Positions 1-6,949 of a stretch of 19,999 bases of DNA are shown in pieces; position 1 is the stretch's first letter; the number at the start of each line of letters is the position of its first letter. The translations under genes and the position numbers were made by a program. Under the pieces are notes generated by a model. That model worked only from the letters and a program-made list of their open reading frames with translations. It was not told the DNA's origin and ran no database searches. The DNA comes from Clostridia bacterium (GTDB lineage Bacteria; Bacillota_A; Clostridia; Christensenellales; CAG-138), in assembly GCA_017553815.1 (NCBI GenBank), contig JAFZJT010000092.1:1-19999 (forward strand). The letters are read 5' to 3'.

Positions 1-161
1 GTCGGTGCCTCGGTGGGCGCTTCGGTCGGAGCCTCGGTCGGAGCCTCGGTCGGAGCCTCGGTCGGTGCCTCGGTGGGAGCTTCGGTCGGAGCCTCGGTCG
101 GAGCCTCGGTCGGAGCCTCGGTGGGAGCTTCGGTCGGAGCTTCGGTCGGTGCCTCGGTGGG
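1..161 (-). repeat. 12-bp tandem repeat coding PTEA, with 60-bp higher-order period
   Basis: About 13 copies of a 12-bp unit (plus-strand form close to GGAGCCTCGGTC) encode the PTEA linker of the cohesin protein. Bases 1-60 and 61-120 are identical except at one position (18 versus 78), so blocks of five units have been copied together. The array continues past the left edge. Such arrays change length easily by slippage, which would alter the spacer length of the protein without shifting frame. Confidence 0.9.
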
Positions 162-662
162 ATCACTGCCGCCAAGCACTATAGCACCGTCAACAGTGAC
201 GTAAGGGATGTCGACAGGAGAACCGGAAATAGGAAAGTTGGCGAACTCTTCGATGACCATGTTGAGCGGGATCGTGCCGGTCGCATCATCGCTGACGGTG
301 AAGTTGACCGTCATAAGCACGCCGCTGCCGGTAAAGCCGGTCATGGGGTACATCGCGCCGATCTTGGCTTTGCCGGGCTCGCTCGCGAAATCGGGAAGTA
401 CAACGCCGCCGTTGGCGTTCATGCCGCTGCCGACAGTGATCGCATTCACGGTCAGGGCGTTCGGATCAAAATGCAGATACGCATTCAGAATATGCATTTC
501 ATAGCTTCCGCAGTCGATCATAACGGTTACGTCCACCGTGTCACCGGGGGCGGCCGCTATGGTCGGGACGGTGAAAACAGCCTCGCCCTCCGCTGTTACG
601 GGGATGGAGATGAGCGAGAGCATCATCATTACCGAAAGTAGTGTTGCAAAAAATCTTTTCAT
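1..662 (-). CDS. Secreted cohesin-domain protein with (PTEA)n linker (3' end outside window)
   Basis: Read from ATG at 660-662 to the left edge: 220 residues with no stop, so the C-terminus is missing. An AAGGAG ribosome site lies 5 nt before the ATG. Residues 1-24 form a signal peptide (MKRFF, hydrophobic core, cleavage after VTA). Residues 28-163 look like a single cohesin domain: an APGDTVDVTV first strand, an AYLHFDPNAL strand typical of cohesins, then GVLMTVNFTV and IPLNMVIEEF strands. From residue 168 the protein is a pure PTEA tetrapeptide linker, 13 units up to the edge. Cohesins bind dockerins in scaffoldin-type extracellular complexes. This gene begins 75 bp after a dockerin gene and probably shares its transcript. 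What follows the linker (more cohesins, an anchor, a dockerin) cannot be seen. The domain call rests on fold-pattern recognition; a related hemicellulosome-like beta-sandwich is possible. Confidence 0.75.
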   Translation of the reverse strand, partial: MKRFFATLLSVMMMLSLISIPVTAEGEAVFTVPTIAAAPGDTVDVTVMIDCGSYEMHILNAYLHFDPNALTVNAITVGSGMNANGGVVLPDFASEPGKAKIGAMYPMTGFTGSGVLMTVNFTVSDDATGTIPLNMVIEEFANFPISGSPVDIPYVTVDGAIVLGGSDPTEAPTEAPTEAPTEAPTEAPTEAPTEAPTEAPTEAPTEAPTEAPTEAPTEAP

Positions 663-737
663 GTTTTCTCCTTGTTAAAAACTATTAAGTCTAAAGCCTG
701 CCGAAAGCAAGGCCGTAACTCCTTAATTAACAAATCT

Positions 738-2705
738 TTACGCGAAATCGATAAGCTCCATCGCCTTGCGGAGGATGAGCAGGCAGTCGACCATGGAAAC
801 ATTCCCTTCGCCGGTGACTTCGGCCTGAGCAAGCTGTTCTTCATTCAGCTCAACGAAGCCCATCACGTAGCGAAGCGCGAGAAGCGCGTCCGCGGTGTCC
901 ACGTCGCCATCCAGATCGACGTCGCCAAGAGTACCCGTCGCGGGCTCGCTCACGAAGAAATCGATGGTGTCGATAAAATAGGTGTTCTCCATTGGAACCC
1001 ACTCGCAATACTCATTGTAAACGAACTCGGCGCCGCCGTTGATGGTAATGACGGTAGCATCGGAGAACGTATAGCCCTCGTTGGGGATCACCGCAAACCA
1101 TTGAAAATATGCGTACTGCGGATCATCGAACACGTCGTCCTCGGTCATGTCGAAGCCCACTTCGCTTTCGGGGGTGTAGCCGAACCAGCCGGTGTTGTGG
1201 ATGGTGTAGGAAGCGCCCTCGGGCACGGTAACGCCGAAGAACGGATTTGCGCCCCAAACGGGCTCAACGAAGCCGAGTATCTCGATGGTATCAATAACGA
1301 TGGGCTCAACAACGGGCTCCTCAACGTAGAAGTCGACGGTCCAGACATAGAAGCAGTCCGCACCATCCCAGCCGTTGGAGGACTCGACGAGAGCGGCATC
1401 GCCGTTTATCGTAACGGTGACTTCATCGGCAAAGACATATCCCTCGGCGGGAACGATCTCGAAATACTGATAGTAAGCGTATTCCTCGTTGTCGAACACG
1501 TCGGAGGGGGACATTGTGTTGCCATCTTCCTCCGTATACCAGCTCCAATCGGTGTAGTCGATGGTGTAGTTCGCTCCATCGGGCACGGTAACGCCGAAGA
1601 ACGGATTTGCGCCCCAAACAGGCTCAACGAAGCCGAGTATCTCGATGGCTTCGATAACGGTGGGCTCTTCGCCGCCGCCTTCAGCAACGCAGGTCTGCGG
1701 CACGGACCAAATATAGAACTCGGTGTTGTCGGTTGCGTTGATCCTCGTGCGCGCCGTGTCCACAAGCGCAGCCTCGCCGTTGATATAGACCGTGGCGTCA
1801 TCGGCAAAGTGATAACCCTCGGCGGCCTTTACGGTGCAGCCGATCAAGTAACCCTCGCCCTCAACGAACGGCCCGCTGAAGGTATGGCTATTCTCGCCCT
1901 CAACAACGCACCACACGGGACTGTTGGAAAAAGCCGGGTACCTTTCGATGATATAGTTCGCGCCATCCGGCACGGTGAAATCAAGATGATCCCCCGGATT
2001 CTCGCCCGCGATCGGCGGGAAATAAACGCCGTTTATGCGGATCTCCTCGATCTCCATGCCGGAGGAGGTGGTGATGCTTACGGAAACGTCGTCGATATAG
2101 AACATATACCTGTCAACGCAGTTATAATGGCGGAAAGCGAGCTGAACCGAGTGACCGGCGTAGGCAAGCAGATCCGCGCCGCGCTGTTCGAATTCCCTAG
2201 TCGCTTCGGGCGAGGTAAGATCTCCCGTGATCGCAACGGCGTTTTCAAGATCGGTTTCGCCGTCGAGCAGGACGTAAACGCAATAGGTTTCGGTCCATGT
2301 GCCAAAGTAGCTCGCGACCTGATAGGTAAGGGAAGCGCTGTCCGCATTCGCGGGAATCTCAACAGCGGGAGATATCGCCCAGTTGTCGGGAGTGAGCGCG
2401 CCGCCGAAGTACGAGCGCGACCTTATGGCATACTCGCCGCTGGTGGCGATGGGCGCGTCCGCATAGGTTTCGTTTGCCCACTGCCAGTTGTTGCCGTCGC
2501 CGTCGCTGTCGATGAACTGCCAGCCGTTCTCAAGGGGATCAACTTCAAAATCCCAGAGCTCGGTGGATTTTTCCGTCGCGGGGGATGATGCTTTCTCTGT
2601 CGCGGGGGATGACAGCATTGCCGCATCGCTCGCGAAGGCCGCCGCGGGGATGAGGCTCAATACCATCATAGCCGCAACGAAAAGGCTGAGAAGTTTCTTG
2701 GTCAT
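738..2705 (-). CDS. Secreted choice-of-anchor-J protein with three repeats and C-terminal dockerin
   Basis: 655 residues, ATG preceded by GGAGGA. Signal peptide at 1-25 (cleavage near AFA-S). A short SSPATEK duplicated linker precedes residues 48-212, which resemble a cleaved-adhesin/choice-of-anchor-J jelly roll (WDFE..ENGW start, DNWAISPAVEIP, YIDDVSVS end). Three related beta-rich repeats follow at about 216-340, 350-463 and 469-587. Repeats 2 and 3 share the exact block ILGFVEPVWGANPFFGVTVP and the theme EGYxFxDxxxxxINGxA. Residues 591-650 are a dockerin: the first loop is canonical (GDVDLDGDVDTADALLALR), but the second (AEVTGEGNVSMVDCLLILR) lacks the usual Asp residues. No catalytic domain is seen. 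It is the first gene of a probable two-gene transcript with the cohesin gene, driven by the operator-promoter at 2852-2895. A probable extracellular subunit of a cohesin-dockerin complex. Confidence 0.85.
   Translation of the reverse strand: MTKKLLSLFVAAMMVLSLIPAAAFASDAAMLSSPATEKASSPATEKSTELWDFEVDPLENGWQFIDSDGDGNNWQWANETYADAPIATSGEYAIRSRSYFGGALTPDNWAISPAVEIPANADSASLTYQVASYFGTWTETYCVYVLLDGETDLENAVAITGDLTSPEATREFEQRGADLLAYAGHSVQLAFRHYNCVDRYMFYIDDVSVSITTSSGMEIEEIRINGVYFPPIAGENPGDHLDFTVPDGANYIIERYPAFSNSPVWCVVEGENSHTFSGPFVEGEGYLIGCTVKAAEGYHFADDATVYINGEAALVDTARTRINATDNTEFYIWSVPQTCVAEGGGEEPTVIEAIEILGFVEPVWGANPFFGVTVPDGANYTIDYTDWSWYTEEDGNTMSPSDVFDNEEYAYYQYFEIVPAEGYVFADEVTVTINGDAALVESSNGWDGADCFYVWTVDFYVEEPVVEPIVIDTIEILGFVEPVWGANPFFGVTVPEGASYTIHNTGWFGYTPESEVGFDMTEDDVFDDPQYAYFQWFAVIPNEGYTFSDATVITINGGAEFVYNEYCEWVPMENTYFIDTIDFFVSEPATGTLGDVDLDGDVDTADALLALRYVMGFVELNEEQLAQAEVTGEGNVSMVDCLLILRKAMELIDFA
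1212..1661 (-). repeat. Intragenic duplicated segments in the dockerin gene
   Basis: Near-identical stretches at about 1217-1287 and 1579-1649 encode the same start of repeats 2 and 3 (ILGFVEPVWGANPFFGVTVP). The DNA, including synonymous sites, is almost unchanged while the rest of the repeats has diverged. This indicates a duplication with later partial conversion or selection on this block. Confidence 0.8.
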
Positions 2706-2851
2706 AGTGTTTCCTCCAATCGGTTTTTCTGCTTGTATCGCAGTTTTGGTTTATCATAACAAAAAAGTTATGCAAAGTAGTATTCCCGCTGTATTTCGGG
2801 TACGGCTATGCAATAAAAAGCGCATTGCTTTCGGCAGCACCGTTAAAAGGT

Positions 2852-2895
2852 ATTTTACCATAGTCTTCGGAGGATTGCCCCATCAAAAATGATAG
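2852..2895 (-). promoter_or_regulatory. Promoter A: inverted-repeat operator plus -10, for dockerin/cohesin unit
   Basis: In gene orientation the repeat CTATCATTTTTGATGG (2880-2895, one mismatch from a perfect CTATCA/TGATAG pair) is followed by a 22-bp spacer and TAAAAT (-10, 2852-2857). The hexamer 17 bp upstream of the -10 is GGGCAA, a poor -35, so an activator bound at about -42 is plausible. The predicted start is near 2845, giving an approximately 140-nt leader before the ATG at 2705. The same layout with identical spacing occurs at three other places in the window. Confidence 0.85.
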
Positions 2896-2954
2896 TCTTT
2901 TGGAAAATCGGAAGTTTTTTTCTGCCTGTGGACTTCGGAGGCAAAAGGAATACG

Positions 2955-3135
2955 AAGCCCTGCTCGATGGGATCGGTTTCAAATTCTTAAAGCTCGACGG
3001 TTTTCTCCGGCGCGGGGGATGATGCTTTCTCCGGCGCGGGAGATGACGGCATTTCCGCATCGCTCGCGAACGCCGCCGCGTGGATGAGGTTCAAACCCAT
3101 CACAGCCGCCACGAAAAGACTTATCGGCTTCTTTT
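2955..3135 (-). pseudogene. Decayed duplicate of the 5' end of the 655-residue dockerin gene
   Basis: The minus-strand reading KKPISLFVAAVMGLNLIHAA, then FASDAEMPSSPAPEKASSPA and so on, aligns with the signal peptide and linker of the intact gene at 738-2705 through its first 60 or so residues. The start codon is gone (codons before KKPIS read GFK), Trp51 of the parent has become a TAA stop, and similarity fades soon after the equivalent of EFETDPIEQG, before promoter A begins. The fragment sits between the response-regulator gene and promoter A, with no promoter of its own visible. It is best read as the leftover of a tandem duplication and deletion. Confidence 0.8.
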
Positions 3136-3167
3136 TAAAACCGAATTGTTACGCAAAGGGATATTCC

Positions 3168-3797
3168 TCACTTTATTCCGGGGATGGCGATGCCGCTGCG
3201 AACCGCGTTTACGGCGAGCTCCGTTCTTGAAGAAAGACCGGTTTTTGAAGTGAGGTTGTTCATGTGGTAGCGCAGCGTTGAAACGCTGAGATGCAGTTTA
3301 TCCGCTATCTCCTTATCGGTCAGTCCCTCGGCAAGCAGGCGCAGCACCTCGAGCTCCCTCTCGGTAAAATCGGTGCTGTTTGCAAGGCCGAGCTTCGCCG
3401 CAGGGGGACGGTCGGGGAAGATATGCTCGCCCGCCATGGTCCTGTCCATAACGTCCAGCATCGGCGCTTCCTGCACCTCCTTATACCAGAAGGAGTCCAC
3501 GCCGATCTCCCGCGCCCGCTTCAAAAAGGCGCTGTCCGGCATGGAGGTCACGATTATTATCTTGATCCTCGGATAGCTTGCTTTTATTCGCGCCGCGGCT
3601 TCAAGCCCGCTGCTGTCGTCGCTCATTACGACGTCCATCAGAACGAGATCGACGCTGCCCGTGCTGCAATAGACGTCCGCAACCTTGGCGGTGTCCACCG
3701 AGGCGGCAAGCTCATAGTTTTCGGACGAGGCAACGAAGCTCTCGAAAAGCTGTCGCAGCATTATCTGATCGTCCACTATCAATACTCTATACGGCAT
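3168..3797 (-). CDS. NarL/LuxR-family response regulator
   Basis: 209 residues. The chosen start is the ATG at 3795-3797, giving MPYRVLIVDD after an AGGAGG site 6 nt upstream; an upstream ATG would add eight residues and has no ribosome site. Residues 3-120 are a receiver domain with acidic pair D9/D10, phospho-acceptor D55 in VLMDVVM, T84 and K106. Residues 143-205 are a LuxR-type HTH (TERELEVLRLLAEGLTDKEI then SVSTLRYHMNNLTSKTG). The start overlaps the last 11 nt of the kinase gene, so translation is probably coupled. The regulator is presumably phosphorylated by that kinase and binds DNA as a dimer. Four matching inverted repeats sited as activator sites in this window are its best candidate targets, including its own operon promoter; this link is inference. 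Confidence 0.93.
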   Translation of the reverse strand: MPYRVLIVDDQIMLRQLFESFVASSENYELAASVDTAKVADVYCSTGSVDLVLMDVVMSDDSSGLEAAARIKASYPRIKIIIVTSMPDSAFLKRAREIGVDSFWYKEVQEAPMLDVMDRTMAGEHIFPDRPPAAKLGLANSTDFTERELEVLRLLAEGLTDKEIADKLHLSVSTLRYHMNNLTSKTGLSSRTELAVNAVRSGIAIPGIK

Positions 3798-5094
3798 TTT
3801 GCACCTCCTTTGGCAATTCAATGCGAATTATGAATTCGGGCTCGAGAAGAATGCTCATACTTCCTCCCGCTCCTTCTATCAGCTCTCTTAACGAAGCCAA
3901 TCCTCCCCTTTCATGAAGCTCGCCCGCGGGCGGCGTTCCGTTATTTGTAAAGTCGGCAACTATACTGCCGCCTTCGGTTGTTATTCGGATATTGAGCTCG
4001 TTTCCGTGCGCGTGGCGAAGCGTGTTGGTACAGCATTCGTGGATAGCCACGGCGAGGATATGCTTCTGCGGCTCGCTCTCGGGCAGAACTCCGTCTATGT
4101 TGACGGCAACGCCGAGCTTTTCGGCGGTTTCGATTATCAGCGCATATTCATCGCGCGATGAGGCTTCCCTTTCGCCGAGAAGGAATTCGACGCTTCGATG
4201 CAGGCTTGAAATGAGCTCGGCCTTGTTGCGGTCCGTTTCTTCATTAAGGATGAAGCGCTTTATCGCAAGCAGGTTGTTGCCAATTTCGTCGTGCATCTTC
4301 ACCTTTGCGTTCAGCACCTCGCGCTCGGTGGTGAGAGCGACTATCTCTTGATTGACCTTGTTCAGCCTCGAGCCGAGTGCGGTCAGTTCCTCCTGCATTC
4401 GCCTCAATTCAACGCTCTTTTTATAGCTTTCCGTTATGTTGTACGCAAGCAGGATGCGAACGACGTGGTTTTCGTATTCGAGATCCTGCTCGGCGATGCT
4501 CCAAGCGGTGCCGTCCTCGAGCACGATTACCGGCTCGCTTCCCACGGCTTCGTTTTTGCACTCGGGCAGAATGTCGCCCGCGCGAAGACGAGCCGCGAAC
4601 GCTTCGCCGTTTATCAGCTCCGAACCCGTCGTTTTTCGGCAGAAATCGCGCATTGCTTGGTTGACGAGCAGGTTTCGCGCACCGGGCGCATAGCAGAGCA
4701 GGCCGAGGGGCGGTTTGTCCATCGCTTCCTTGACGGACATCGCGGTGATCCTGCGCTTTTCGCGCAGATAGATGCTTCGTATCAAAAGCGCCTCCACGAT
4801 CGCTATCGCAAGCAGAACCGCGATAACTGTAATATCGGGGATCATTGAAAAACGCTCGATGAGCTTCTTGGAGATCTCGCCATGTGCATCCCCGATCCTA
4901 AAAGTGTCGAGGAACTGCTCGGTGAAATAGGTCACTATCGCAATCGGAACGAGAAGGATAAGCCAACGGTAACGCTTTTGCCTGATCATCAGCATTATGA
5001 TCGCTGATGCCGTTAAAAACAGCAGCAGCGCAAAGCAGCACATAACGGCAAGCAAAACGTCTTCGGAAGCGGGCGAATTCGCAAACAGCCTCAT
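3787..5094 (-). CDS. HPK7-like sensor histidine kinase
   Basis: 435 residues, start overlapping the stop of the upstream sensor gene (ATGA), with GGAGGT before it. Membrane segments at about 14-37, 43-59 and 88-108. Residues about 125-225 resemble a degenerate PAS-like region, and a coiled coil runs over about 222-262. The phospho-acceptor is H268 in the MHDEIGNNLLAIKRF box, the pattern of kinases that pair with LuxR-type regulators. The ATP-binding domain shows H352/E353 and N357 (N box, HECCTNTLRHA), NNG at 384-386 and the GGLASLRELIEGAGG box at 397-411. All key residues are present, so it should be active. It is the middle gene of the sensor-kinase-regulator operon. Confidence 0.93.
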   Translation of the reverse strand: MRLFANSPASEDVLLAVMCCFALLLFLTASAIIMLMIRQKRYRWLILLVPIAIVTYFTEQFLDTFRIGDAHGEISKKLIERFSMIPDITVIAVLLAIAIVEALLIRSIYLREKRRITAMSVKEAMDKPPLGLLCYAPGARNLLVNQAMRDFCRKTTGSELINGEAFAARLRAGDILPECKNEAVGSEPVIVLEDGTAWSIAEQDLEYENHVVRILLAYNITESYKKSVELRRMQEELTALGSRLNKVNQEIVALTTEREVLNAKVKMHDEIGNNLLAIKRFILNEETDRNKAELISSLHRSVEFLLGEREASSRDEYALIIETAEKLGVAVNIDGVLPESEPQKHILAVAIHECCTNTLRHAHGNELNIRITTEGGSIVADFTNNGTPPAGELHERGGLASLRELIEGAGGSMSILLEPEFIIRIELPKEVQNAV

Positions 5095-6710
5095 ACGCGC
5101 ACACCTCCTTGAGTAAAGCAGAACGTGACGATAATGTCCTGATCCTCTTTGTTTACGGCAACGCTGCGCGAAAAGCCGACGCCCTTCCCCTTGCTGTCCG
5201 CGGAAAAATATGAAAAGCTGTTTGCGCGAAGCATAACGCGAACGGTCAGCTCATCCCCCGATGCGCGGATAACTATCGCAATATCCGAGAGCGAATCGAG
5301 GCTCTGCTCAACGATGGAATGGATGCTCTCATAAGCCGCGATTATCATTTCGGAGGGATATGCGCCGCTGCCGAGCGCGTTTGATGCCGTTTCAACGCCG
5401 CAAAGCCGCAGATAATCGAGCTCTTCGGAAACGGCGGTGGCAAGCTCCGTGACCGTCAGCGCTCCGCCCACCTTGAGAAGCTCCATATTGCCGCGCCGCT
5501 TGATAAATGCCTTGAGCACGGCGATTTGAGCAAGCTCCTTCTTTCCGCAGCCCTCGGGCGAGTCGCGAAGCGCTTCTATCCTCTCAAGCTGGGGCATAAC
5601 GATGCCGGAAATGCTCTCATAGATGCGGTTTTTCGTTTCGATCTCGGCGCGCTCCTTTTTTACCCGCGCTTCCTCCGCGAGATAGGCGTTTCGAGCCTCT
5701 ATCTGCTGAGTGCGCTCGGCTATCTGGCGGTTCAGCTCGTTCACACGCCTCACGTCCACAAGGTATTCCACGCTTCCGCCGCTGATCGGCTGAGAAACGA
5801 TCTTAAAATCTTCGCTTTTAGCAAACGGATACACGGCGCCCTTCGTCATATAGACATTGTTTCCCTCGTCATCCAGAATTACGGCGGGAAGCTCCGCGGC
5901 GGTGAACAGGGCCTCGTAGGCGCTGTTTGCGGGTATCATTCCAACGAGGATGCAGGTCTCAACGGATGCGGAAACGATGAAAGCTATCGCATCGCCGACA
6001 TTCCAGGGCTGGGTCTTGAAAACGGGCTTCCATAAGTCGAGCGTATAGCTTGTGAAATAGATCACGCCGAACAGAAGCGGAATAAACGCCAGCCAACGGT
6101 GTTTTGCGGCAACGTAGCGATAGTTCTTTCTTAAAACTATCAGTATGGAAAGCGTATAGAGCACGTATATAAAGACCTGAACCGCGTAGTACAGCCACCC
6201 TCTGACCGCCTGATTATTGTCGATCATCACGCCGCTCGGGAAGGCCTTGAAGAAGAAATGCAGATCGTTTGTTAAAACTCCGAGCGTAAAAAGCGTGCCG
6301 ACCGCGATAAGAAGCAGGCCAAAGCGCGGCATCGGCGCATTCTTTTCGCGATAGATGCTCGATGCGATATAGTAGCAGATTATCGGCTGCGCCACCATCG
6401 GGATATACATCGCATACCAAAGATGCCTTCTGAAGTCGTTATCGTCGGGAACGATCTCATAGCGCAAAAACTGAAGAAAGAAGTGAAAAAGAAAGCTTGC
6501 CGCAAGCAGCAGCATCAGCATGCGCAGTCGCTCGTCGACGATGCGCTTTTGGATGGTTCCTGCCCACAGAAGCGTCAGTATACTGCAAAAAACAGTGGAG
6601 AAGCAATCCGCAAAATCAACGCCGTAAAGCGCGATATGAAGAACGCCGCATAGGAGGAAGGCGCAGCAAAAAAGGATTATGTTTCGTTTTGAAGCCTTTG
6701 AGACCAACAT
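5091..6710 (-). CDS. Polytopic 7TM-like sensor with degenerate kinase-like C-terminus
   Basis: 539 residues, ATG preceded by AGGAGG. About seven or eight membrane helices lie within 10-258, resembling the N-terminal 7TM region found in some Clostridia sensor kinases. After a short PAS-like stretch (LPAVILDDEGNNVYMTKG, 274-291) comes a coiled coil (about 320-372). The segment NRIYESISGIVMPQLERIEAL (361-381) sits where a kinase would carry its phospho-accepting His, but no His is present. Residues about 445-535 look like a worn ATP-binding domain without clear N or G boxes. The likely job is to sense a signal in or outside the membrane and control the next gene's kinase, as a pseudokinase partner. 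First gene of the three-gene operon; it overlaps the kinase by 4 nt. Confidence 0.8.
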   Translation of the reverse strand: MLVSKASKRNIILFCCAFLLCGVLHIALYGVDFADCFSTVFCSILTLLWAGTIQKRIVDERLRMLMLLLAASFLFHFFLQFLRYEIVPDDNDFRRHLWYAMYIPMVAQPIICYYIASSIYREKNAPMPRFGLLLIAVGTLFTLGVLTNDLHFFFKAFPSGVMIDNNQAVRGWLYYAVQVFIYVLYTLSILIVLRKNYRYVAAKHRWLAFIPLLFGVIYFTSYTLDLWKPVFKTQPWNVGDAIAFIVSASVETCILVGMIPANSAYEALFTAAELPAVILDDEGNNVYMTKGAVYPFAKSEDFKIVSQPISGGSVEYLVDVRRVNELNRQIAERTQQIEARNAYLAEEARVKKERAEIETKNRIYESISGIVMPQLERIEALRDSPEGCGKKELAQIAVLKAFIKRRGNMELLKVGGALTVTELATAVSEELDYLRLCGVETASNALGSGAYPSEMIIAAYESIHSIVEQSLDSLSDIAIVIRASGDELTVRVMLRANSFSYFSADSKGKGVGFSRSVAVNKEDQDIIVTFCFTQGGVRV

Positions 6711-6764
6711 TTTCCTGCACCTCCTTCCGCGGTTACGTTGAACGAACCCCTTCCATTCAATCTA

Positions 6765-6808
6765 ATTATACTCTTTTTTGATCGCCTTGTCCCTATCAAA
6801 AATAGCAG
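6765..6808 (-). promoter_or_regulatory. Promoter B: variant operator plus -10, for the signalling operon
   Basis: In gene orientation CTGCTATTTTTGATAG (6793-6808), then 22 bp, then a perfect TATAAT (6765-6770). The upstream half-site is degraded (CTGCTA rather than CTATCA) while the downstream half is intact. The -35 position reads GGGACA, better than in the other three promoters. The start would be near 6758, about 48 nt before the sensor ATG. The combination suggests basal expression plus weaker autoregulation. Confidence 0.8.
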
Positions 6809-6866
6809 TTTTAGCCGTTAAAACGAAAAAAGTTGTTTATTCGGTTTGCACGCAAACGGCTTCTTC

Positions 6867-6892
6867 GGAAAAGGCCCTCTTTCGAGGGCCTT
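6867..6892 (-). terminator. Intrinsic terminator after the 858-residue dockerin gene
   Basis: In gene orientation a perfect 9-bp stem AAGGCCCTC/GAGGGCCTT (6871-6892) closed by a GAAA tetraloop, running into a short T stretch (TTTT). It lies about 60 nt after the stop codon and before promoter B, separating the dockerin pair from the signalling operon. The T tract is short, so some read-through is possible. Confidence 0.75.
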
Positions 6893-6949
6893 ACAGCTCG
6901 CTCACATCTTCACCGACGGGAGCAAATCTAACGGCCCGTTCCTTGTTGC

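Noticed and set aside
1..165. Short-period direct repeats resembling a CRISPR or satellite array
   Set aside because: The unit is 12 bp with no spacers and it codes in frame for a PTEA linker, so it is a coding repeat.
672..2588. Plus-strand open frame of 638 codons
   Set aside because: It is antisense to the dockerin gene over its length, has no convincing ribosome site and no recognisable domain; the minus strand has a signal peptide and a dockerin.
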